Positions 1 through 4,961 of a stretch of 6,588 nucleotides of DNA are shown one piece after another; the first letter of the stretch is position 1, and each line of letters begins with the position of its first letter. A program made the translations under genes and the position numbers. The DNA comes from Saprospiraceae bacterium (lineage in GTDB: Bacteria > Bacteroidota > Bacteroidia > Chitinophagales > Saprospiraceae): positions 1 through 6,588 of the forward strand of contig JALZWC010000643.1 of the NCBI GenBank assembly GCA_023300255.1, in the 5' to 3' direction. Below the pieces are notes generated by a model. The model was given only the letters and a program-made list of their open reading frames with translations, had not been told where the DNA came from and did not search any database.

Positions 1-45
1 TATTTGGTAGGTTGTACACGAATTGATTGTCAGTATATTACATAG

Positions 46-70
46 AACCAGCCAAATAAATTTGGCGGTT
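46..70. terminator. Stem-loop beyond the 3' end of the YkvA-like gene, possible terminator
   Basis: GCCAAA (51-56) and TTTGGC (61-66) pair around the tetraloop TAAA. AACC (46-49) and GGTT (67-70) extend the stem to 10 bp, with a single bulged A at 50. It lies 40 bases beyond the stop codon of the minus-strand gene ending at 110, where a terminator would be expected. Neither strand shows a clear T tract directly after the stem, so this is not a textbook intrinsic terminator. It could equally serve a gene outside the left edge. Nothing else is recognisable in bases 1-109. Confidence 0.35.
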
Positions 71-109
71 ACATATGACTCAAACATCATTCTCGGTCAT
101 CCTGCCTGC

Positions 110-505
110 CTAAGCATCCCCCACCTTATCATCAATATCAATAATCTCTGCCTCATCATATTCCCCAAACCAAGCACCCAATTTATCCTTAGCCTGCATT
201 TTCACTTCTCTATTCACATAGGCAGCAATCGTCACCAAACCAAGCGTTAAGACACCAATATCATCCGTATAACCCAAGAGCGGTGTTAAATCTGGAATAA
301 GATCTATAGGCGAAACAAAATAGCCAAGCGCTCCAATCACTATATTCTTAGCCCATTGAGGTGTGTCTTTACGCTTGTATGCATAGAAAAGCAATAACGC
401 AGTATAGACTACCTTAATACCTGCTTGTCTACCATAGCCTTTTATTTTTTTCCACAACTTGGGCTCAGAATACTGTTTCTTATATTTATCTGTTATATTT
501 TTCAT
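110..505 (-). CDS. YkvA/DUF1232 family small membrane-associated protein
   Basis: A 131-residue protein with the hallmark of the YkvA/DUF1232 family: SPIDLIPD at residues 65-72, followed by GYTDD at 78-82. Hydrophobic stretches at about residues 30-42 and 84-97 flank or include the motif and suggest membrane association. The N-terminal 25 residues are strongly basic and the C-terminal tail (from about 113) is acidic. Length is normal for the family. The biochemical function is unknown, so none is assigned. The ATG at 505 is the only reasonable start, because an in-frame stop lies five codons upstream. No Shine-Dalgarno sequence precedes it and no TAnnTTTG box was found on this strand in the upstream region. 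It is divergent from hemW, and the region between them holds three hairpins, the nearest 45 bases from its start. Family assignment is secure; role is not. Confidence 0.9.
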   Translation of the reverse strand: MKNITDKYKKQYSEPKLWKKIKGYGRQAGIKVVYTALLLFYAYKRKDTPQWAKNIVIGALGYFVSPIDLIPDLTPLLGYTDDIGVLTLGLVTIAAYVNREVKMQAKDKLGAWFGEYDEAEIIDIDDKVGDA

Positions 506-550
506 GGTTAACGTGTTTTATCGACGCCTTTAGTAGCTCGGTTTTAAGAC

Positions 551-584
551 TTCACATCGGACGACGCTAGTCATCCGATGTGAA
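551..584 (-). repeat. Hairpin repeat, copy 1 (inverted orientation)
   Basis: TTCACATCGGA (551-561) is perfectly complementary to TCCGATGTGAA (574-584). Read on the minus strand, the stem continues inward through a T·G wobble and GAC/GTC to a tetraloop TAGC, giving a 15-bp stem. On the plus strand the wobble becomes a C-A mismatch, so the minus strand folds better, and that is the orientation matching copies 2 and 3. The apical core (557-578) matches the core of copy 3 at 21 of 22 positions. The outer stem is unrelated in sequence to the other two copies. Confidence 0.8.
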
Positions 585-611
585 AATTTGGTTAATCATT
601 TGACAATAAAC

Positions 612-649
612 CCTTCCAATCCGATGAATAACTTGGTCCGATTGGAAGG
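612..649 (+). repeat. Hairpin repeat, copy 2 (most diverged)
   Basis: CCTTCCAATC (612-621) pairs perfectly with GATTGGAAGG (640-649). Inside lie a C-C mismatch, two pairs, a T·G wobble, a G-G mismatch and two A-T pairs closing the tetraloop TAAC (629-632). Aligned to copy 3, the core at 620-641 keeps most bases. The loop-closing pair is A-T here but C-G in copies 1 and 3, a compensatory change. The last base is shared with the first base of copy 3. Confidence 0.75.
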
Positions 650-690
650 AATTCCTGGTCGGATGACTAACGTCGTCCGATCAGGAATTC
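649..690 (+). repeat. Hairpin repeat, copy 3 (longest stem)
   Basis: GAATTCCTGGTCGGA (649-663) pairs with bases 676-690 with one G·T wobble (658/681). The stem then continues through a T·G wobble (664/675) and GAC/GTC to the tetraloop TAAC (668-671). The result is an uninterrupted 19-bp hairpin with a 4-base loop. No T tract follows (TTCTAG), so it is not an obvious intrinsic terminator. Its core at 659-680 defines the consensus with copies 1 and 2. Confidence 0.8.
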
Positions 691-811
691 TTCTAGTGCA
701 ATAATTAAATTAATTACAAGATAATAATAACTAATTTACACAAATTTTGTCTATTAATTCAGATATACATCCAATAATTATAGACCAATAATCAACTAAC
801 TAGTCACTACT

Positions 812-1933
812 TTGGCAGGAATCTACTTACATATCCCTTTTTGCAAACAGGCATGTCATTACTGCAACTTTCATTTTTCTACTTCCTTGAAGCAGAAAGA
901 CCTAATGGTAGCAGCTATTATTAAAGAAATCGCCTTACAAAAAGAGTACTTACTAGGAAAACCCTTACAATCTGTCTATTTCGGAGGAGGTACCCCTTCC
1001 TTATTGGAAATCAAAGATCTAGAATTAATATTTGATGCCATCCATCAACACCATAGCCTAGCTGCTGATGCAGAAATCACCTTGGAGGCAAATCCTGACG
1101 ATTTGACCATTCAAAAATTAAAAGACCTTTCCAAAACAGCCATCAATCGCCTAAGTATCGGTACACAGTCTTTTTTTGAAGAAGATTTAAAGTGGATGAA
1201 CCGAGCGCATACCTCTCAAGAGGCAAAAACCTGCATACAAGCCGCTCAGGATCAAGGTTTTGACAACCTAACCATCGACTTAATATATGGAACGCCCACA
1301 ACGACCAATAAGATGTGGGAACAAAATATTCAGACTGCTATCGACTTAAATATTGCACATCTTTCTTGCTATTGTCTGACCGTAGAACCCAATACCGCCT
1401 TGGATCATTTTGTAAAAAAAGGCATAAAAGAGGCCGTAGATGAAGAAAAATCTGCACAACAATTCGAAATATTGATGCAGCAAACAGTCGAAGCTGGATA
1501 TGAACATTACGAAATTTCCAACTTTGCTAAACCTAATTGCCATGCTAGGCATAATTCGAATTACTGGTTAGGCGCTTCTTATTTGGGACTAGGTCCATCT
1601 GCTCACTCTTTTAATGGCGATAGTCGGCAATGGAATATTGCCAATAATGCCAAGTACATTAATGCAATAGAAGAAGGTTTACTTCCTTTTGAAAAAGAGC
1701 AATTAACACCAGACCAACAGTATAATGAATATATTCTCACCGCTTTACGTACAAAATGGGGTTGCCAGCTACAGAAAATCAGCACTTGGGGCCTCGGATA
1801 CGAACAATATTTCCTTAAAACAGTTGAACCTTATCTAAAGGAGGAATTAATTCAAAAAAACGAACAAACCTACACCCTAACATCTAAAGGAAAGCTATTA
1901 GCAGATCGAATTGCTATGGAGTTATTTATTTAG
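812..1933 (+). CDS. hemW: Radical SAM haem chaperone HemW
   Basis: This 373-residue protein is a HemW (formerly annotated as an oxygen-independent coproporphyrinogen III oxidase-like protein), which binds haem and a [4Fe-4S] cluster and delivers haem to target proteins. The radical-SAM cysteines are C11, C15 and C18 (CxxxCxxC), followed by NF. GGGTPS at 58-63 is the SAM-binding stretch. SIGTQSF (115-121), DLIYGTP (156-162) and GLGPSAHS (259-266) are family motifs, and HNSNYW (247-252) matches the HNxxYW motif that separates HemW from true HemN. Length is normal. The start is TTG: an in-frame stop lies at 797-799, no ATG or GTG lies between, and the next Met (residue 32) would remove the cluster cysteines. 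No Shine-Dalgarno sequence is visible. Its stop codon overlaps the first bases of a downstream repeat element. The family is certain; haem chaperone function is inferred from characterised HemW proteins. Confidence 0.96.
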   Translation: MAGIYLHIPFCKQACHYCNFHFSTSLKQKDLMVAAIIKEIALQKEYLLGKPLQSVYFGGGTPSLLEIKDLELIFDAIHQHHSLAADAEITLEANPDDLTIQKLKDLSKTAINRLSIGTQSFFEEDLKWMNRAHTSQEAKTCIQAAQDQGFDNLTIDLIYGTPTTTNKMWEQNIQTAIDLNIAHLSCYCLTVEPNTALDHFVKKGIKEAVDEEKSAQQFEILMQQTVEAGYEHYEISNFAKPNCHARHNSNYWLGASYLGLGPSAHSFNGDSRQWNIANNAKYINAIEEGLLPFEKEQLTPDQQYNEYILTALRTKWGCQLQKISTWGLGYEQYFLKTVEPYLKEELIQKNEQTYTLTSKGKLLADRIAMELFI

Positions 1934-2166
1934 AAGTCAGAAGTCAGATCGTCCTTTCGGGACTGTCAGAAGTCAGACGTAAGACATTGACAACGTGATG
2001 TTTGCAGGAATTGTTAGTAATCTGACAGCGTAGCGATCTGATTTCTGACCTCTATAACGACTAATAGTTCAAGGTCAGATCACTGCGCTATCAGCATCAC
2101 GGAGTCAACGTCATAAGTCTGACCTCTGACAGTTCCGTAGGAAACGATCTGACATCTGACTTCTGA
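1932..2166. repeat. Mosaic palindromic repeat element with AAGTCAG heptads
   Basis: The left end starts with AGAAGTC twice (from 1932) and the right end, read in reverse complement from 2166, starts TCAGAAGTCAGA. The two halves align as an imperfect inverted repeat over about 65 bases each (to CGTGATG at 1994-2000). The left arm then carries about 20 extra bases (2001-2021), after which pairing resumes (2022-2041 with 2075-2094) around a loop at 2042-2072. Four modules of the form TCAGATC, a 5-12 base insert, CTRTCAG occur in alternating orientation: 1944-1969 (+), 2022-2041 (-), 2075-2094 (+) and 2126-2153 (-). The outer two carry a mini-hairpin in the insert (GTCC/GGAC; TTCC/GGAA). It encodes no protein. 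It resembles a BIME-type mosaic of REP-like units, though with no sequence relation that I recognise. Confidence 0.8.
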
Positions 2167-2204
2167 AAACAGCAATTCCTCCTTTTACAAATCAACAAAA
2201 CCCG

Positions 2205-2212
2205 TATCTTTG
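2205..2212 (+). promoter_or_regulatory. lepA promoter, Bacteroidota -7 box TATCTTTG
   Basis: TATCTTTG matches the TAnnTTTG consensus for the primary sigma factor of Bacteroidota. It lies just 6 bases before the lepA ATG (2219), so transcription should start at or within a few bases of the start codon. No clear TTG -33 element is seen at the usual distance; only T-rich DNA at about 2180-2187. An in-frame TTG (2210) lies inside this box and is part of the promoter, not a start codon. Confidence 0.65.
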
Positions 2213-2218
2213 CAGCCT

Positions 2219-4009
2219 ATGAAAAATATTAGAAATTTTTGTGTAATAGCCCATATCGACCATGGTAAGAGTACCCTATCGGATAGGTTATTAGAATTTA
2301 CGCAGACCATATCAGAGCGGAAGATGCAGAATCAGGCCTTGGATGATATGGATTTGGAGCGAGAGCGAGGAATTACAATAAAAAGTCACGCCATACAGAT
2401 GTATTTCAACCACTCAAATGGAGAGAAATACACCTTAAATATGATCGACACACCTGGACACGTCGATTTTTCTTATGAAGTATCTCGATCAATTGCTGCT
2501 TGTGAAGGGGCATTGTTATTAGTAGATGCTTCTCAGGGCGTACAGGCGCAGACGATCTCCAATTTATATTTAGCGATAGAGAATGATCTAGAGATTATCC
2601 CCGTGTTGAATAAAGTGGATATGGAGAGTGCGATGATTGAGGAGATGTCTGATCAATTGATTGATTTGATTGGTTGTAAGAAGGAAGATATCATCCTAGC
2701 TAGTGGAAAAACAGGTATTGGCATTGAAGATATCTTGAATGAAGTAGTTGCAAAAGTACCTGCACCAAGTGGTAGTGTGGATCTGCCTTTACAAGCGGTC
2801 ATTTTCGATTCCATGTTTAATTCCTACAGAGGTATTATTGCCTATTTTAGAATTATAAATGGGACATTGCGTAAAGGAGACAAGGTCCTCTTTATGAATA
2901 CAGATAGTCAATATACGGCGGATGAAGTAGGTATTTTACAGATGGATCAGGTACCACAAAAAGAATTGCATGCAGGTAATGTAGGCTATATCGTTACAGG
3001 TGTAAAAGTCTCCAAAGAGATTAAAGTTGGCGATACCATTACAACCGTCGAAAATCCAGCAGCTGAAGCAGTCCAAGGATACGAAGATGTAAAACCTATG
3101 GTTTTTGCAGGTATCTTCCCTATTGATAACGATGACTTTGAGGATTTGAGAGATAGTTTGGAAAAACTACAGTTGAATGATGCGTCTTTAGTATTTGAAC
3201 CAGAAACTTCTGTGGCCTTAGGTTTCGGATTCCGTTGTGGGTTCTTAGGGATGTTGCACTTAGAAATTATCCAAGAACGATTATCAAGAGAGTTTGACCA
3301 AGATGTAATTACGACGATTCCTAACGTATCTTATCTAGCATATACTACTAAAGGGGCGGAATTAAAAGTGAACACGCCAGCGGACTTGCCAGATCCTACA
3401 CAAATGGATAGAGTCGATGAACCTTGGATTGTTGCACAGGTCATTACCAAACCAGAATACATTGGGTCTATCATGACTTTGGCGATGGAAAAGCGAGGGT
3501 CTTTAACTAACCAACATTATTTAACACCCGAGCGAGTAGAATTGAGTTTTGATTTACCTTTAGCAGAAATTGTATTCGATTTTTATGATCGGTTAAAATC
3601 TATTTCTAGAGGCTATGCCTCTTTTGATTATTCTCCAAAAGAATATCGAACAGCAGATTTAGTGCGATTGGATATTAAATTAAATGGGGAATCGGTGGAT
3701 GCTTTATCTGCCTTAGTTCACCGTACGAAAGCAGCAACTTTTGGTAGAAGAATATGTAAGCGGCTAAAGGAATTATTACCTAGACAACAATTTCAAATTG
3801 CTATCCAAGCTGCTATTGGCGGAAAGGTAGTTGCAAGAGAAACGATCTCCGCTTTACGAAAAGATGTAACCGCAAAATGTTATGGTGGTGATATATCTCG
3901 TAAGCGTAAGTTGTTAGAAAAGCAGAAAAAAGGTAAGAAAAAAATGCGTCAAATAGGGAACGTGGAAGTCCCACAAAAAGCATTCTTACAAGTATTGAAA
4001 TTGGATTAA
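2219..4009 (+). CDS. lepA: Elongation factor 4 (LepA), ribosomal back-translocase GTPase
   Basis: A 596-residue translational GTPase that acts on the ribosome in the cytoplasm. The G domain covers about residues 1-185: AHIDHGKST (11-19, P-loop), RGITI (50-54, switch I), DTPGH (77-81) with the catalytic His81, NKVD (131-134) and SGKTG (162-166). EF-G-like domains II, III and V follow, including the LepA stretch GFRCGFLGMLHLEI (337-350). The LepA-specific C-terminal domain ends in the very basic GGDISRKRKLL...KKMR segment (556-577), which contacts rRNA and is absent from EF-G. Length is typical. The ATG at 2219 is chosen because LepA proteins begin in this manner; an upstream in-frame TTG lies within the promoter box. 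There is no room for a Shine-Dalgarno site between promoter and ATG. It is separated from hemW by a repeat element and has its own promoter. Confidence 0.97.
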   Translation: MKNIRNFCVIAHIDHGKSTLSDRLLEFTQTISERKMQNQALDDMDLERERGITIKSHAIQMYFNHSNGEKYTLNMIDTPGHVDFSYEVSRSIAACEGALLLVDASQGVQAQTISNLYLAIENDLEIIPVLNKVDMESAMIEEMSDQLIDLIGCKKEDIILASGKTGIGIEDILNEVVAKVPAPSGSVDLPLQAVIFDSMFNSYRGIIAYFRIINGTLRKGDKVLFMNTDSQYTADEVGILQMDQVPQKELHAGNVGYIVTGVKVSKEIKVGDTITTVENPAAEAVQGYEDVKPMVFAGIFPIDNDDFEDLRDSLEKLQLNDASLVFEPETSVALGFGFRCGFLGMLHLEIIQERLSREFDQDVITTIPNVSYLAYTTKGAELKVNTPADLPDPTQMDRVDEPWIVAQVITKPEYIGSIMTLAMEKRGSLTNQHYLTPERVELSFDLPLAEIVFDFYDRLKSISRGYASFDYSPKEYRTADLVRLDIKLNGESVDALSALVHRTKAATFGRRICKRLKELLPRQQFQIAIQAAIGGKVVARETISALRKDVTAKCYGGDISRKRKLLEKQKKGKKKMRQIGNVEVPQKAFLQVLKLD

Positions 4010-4021
4010 CTAAGGTAATAA

Positions 4022-4109
4022 ATAAGTAAGAAGTAATAGGTAATAGGTAATAGGTACTTATTACTTCTTACCTATTACTTCTTACCTATTACCTATTACT
4101 TCTTACCTA
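4022..4109. repeat. Heptad-repeat palindrome between lepA and kdsA
   Basis: The left half is made of direct heptads (AAGTAAG, AAGTAAT, AGGTAAT twice) and the right half of their complements (TTACTTC, TTACCTA). Bases 4026-4050 and 4082-4106 form a perfect 25-bp inverted repeat; the 31 bases between (4051-4081) contain further inverted copies and can form a nested hairpin. Periodicity is 7 bases. The right arm ends 10 bases before the kdsA ATG and the last heptad ends 7 bases before it, so a lepA-kdsA transcript would carry a long AU-rich hairpin against the kdsA start. It might also act as a terminator or mRNA-stabilising element; there is no T tract after it. No promoter box is visible between lepA and kdsA. 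Confidence 0.85.
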
Positions 4110-4116
4110 TCTCGCT

Positions 4117-4932
4117 ATGAAGAAAATCGTCGAAGTTGGCAACATCCAATGTGGTAGTCCTCAACTCTTTCTAATATCTGGCCCATGCGTCATTGAGGAG
4201 GAAAGCATCATGTTAAAAACGGCAGAAGCTTTAAAAAAGATAGGAGAACGATTAGCGATTCCGATTATATATAAATCTTCTTTTATGAAGGATAATCGGA
4301 GTTCTGTAGATTACTATGTAGGTCCTGGGATAGACGAAGGATTGAAGTTATTGCAACGAATCAAACAAGACTTTGGATTTCCGATCATCTCTGATATACA
4401 CTACCCTAGTCAAATTGCAGCGGCAGCAGAAGTTTTAGATATCATTCAAATACCTGCTTACTTATGTATGCAAACGTCTTTGACGGTAGGCGCCGCACTA
4501 ACTGGCAAGCCAATCAATCTAAAACATGGTCAATTTTTAGCTCCTGAAAATATGATCAAGCCCATACAAAAAATAGAGGCGCAAGGTAATGATCAAATTC
4601 TATTGACCGAACGTGGCTATACCTTTGGGTATAATGATTTAGTGGTGGACCCACGAAGCTTTTATCATCTCCAAGAAACTGGTTATCCTGTTATTTTTGA
4701 TGTCACCCATTCTATAAGAAAATATGGTATACCTAGTGCAGATCCTAGTGGTGGGGCTAAACAATACCTACCTATATTAGCTCGTGCAGGCGTGGCGGCA
4801 GGTGTAGATGGTTTATTTATTGAAACGCATCCGAATCCTTCTCAAGCATTATGTGATGCGGCGAGTCAACTTGATATTAATAAACTAGAAGATTTTTTGA
4901 AGCCTTTACTGGCGATTCATGCTGTCTTATAG
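4117..4932 (+). CDS. kdsA: 3-deoxy-D-manno-octulosonate 8-phosphate synthase (class II)
   Basis: A 271-residue TIM-barrel enzyme that condenses phosphoenolpyruvate with arabinose 5-phosphate to give Kdo-8-phosphate, precursor of the Kdo of lipopolysaccharide. SGPC (21-24) places Cys24 where metal-independent enzymes such as E. coli KdsA have Asn26. With His198, Glu236 and Asp247 this gives the full class II metal-ligand set. Substrate-site residues K58, N60, R61 (KDNRSS), K136 and R166 are present, as are THPNP (237-241) and CDAASQL (246-252). The odd part is residues 117-121, CMQTS: the family normally has xRQTD, so the conserved Arg (E. coli R120, A. aeolicus R106) is Met118 and the following Asp is Ser121. 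The ATG at 4117 fits the family's N-terminus (KKIVEVGNI). No Shine-Dalgarno site: a repeat hairpin sits immediately upstream. It is probably co-transcribed with lepA and ends 10 bases from a convergent gene. Confidence 0.93.
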   Translation: MKKIVEVGNIQCGSPQLFLISGPCVIEEESIMLKTAEALKKIGERLAIPIIYKSSFMKDNRSSVDYYVGPGIDEGLKLLQRIKQDFGFPIISDIHYPSQIAAAAEVLDIIQIPAYLCMQTSLTVGAALTGKPINLKHGQFLAPENMIKPIQKIEAQGNDQILLTERGYTFGYNDLVVDPRSFYHLQETGYPVIFDVTHSIRKYGIPSADPSGGAKQYLPILARAGVAAGVDGLFIETHPNPSQALCDAASQLDINKLEDFLKPLLAIHAVL

Positions 4933-4934
4933 TA

Positions 4935-4961
4935 GCTAAAATTTATTTAAGTTGTTTTAGC
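4935..4961. terminator. Possible bidirectional terminator between convergent genes
   Basis: GCTAAAA (4935-4941) and TTTTAGC (4955-4961) form a 7-bp inverted repeat around 13 AT-rich bases. It starts 2 bases after the kdsA stop and overlaps the last codons of the minus-strand gene. With only 10 bases between the two stop codons it is the sole candidate for termination in either direction. The stem is short and AT-rich, so support is weak. Confidence 0.3.

Larger units (their letters stand above)
506..811. other. Divergent intergenic region with a three-hairpin array
   Basis: This 306-base stretch separates the starts of the YkvA-like gene (-) and hemW (+), so it must hold promoters for both. 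I find no TAnnTTTG box on either strand. Bases 551-690 hold three related hairpins, listed separately. Bases 691-811 are AT-rich and unique, with a short palindrome ACAAA-T-TTTGT at 740-750 that could be an operator or chance. No ORF worth calling is present. Confidence 0.7.

Noticed and set aside
23..250. A 75-codon plus-strand ORF
   Set aside because: It overlaps the well-supported YkvA-like gene on the other strand, has no recognisable features, and its low-complexity hydrophobic translation is typical of antisense shadow.
551..690. Integron attC sites
   Set aside because: The hairpins share the idea of conserved structure with variable stems, but lack RYYYAAC/GTTRRRY core sites and their conserved part is at the apex rather than the base; no integrase or cassette genes are present.
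764..771. TATACATC as the hemW -7 promoter box
   Set aside because: It lacks the TTTG half of the consensus; a TTTTG about 18 bases upstream is not enough to call a promoter.
1346..1785. Two minus-strand ORFs inside hemW
   Set aside because: Antisense shadows of a certain gene; no motif, promoter or start signal supports them.
1932..2166. Insertion sequence remnant or MITE with target duplication
   Set aside because: No transposase fragment and no clear direct target duplication at the ends; internal modules in alternating orientation fit a REP/BIME-like mosaic better, though mobilisation in trans cannot be excluded.
2210..2218. TTG at 2210 as the lepA start (three extra residues)
   Set aside because: The TTG is inside the TATCTTTG promoter box and would lie upstream of the expected transcription start; LepA proteins begin at the following ATG.
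2702..2716. LepA G5 motif SGKTG instead of SAKTG as an anomaly
   Set aside because: Gly at this position is, as far as I recall, ordinary among Bacteroidota LepA proteins; no functional meaning is inferred.
4022..4109. CRISPR array
   Set aside because: The repeating unit is 7 bases with no spacers; it is a tandem/inverted heptad element.
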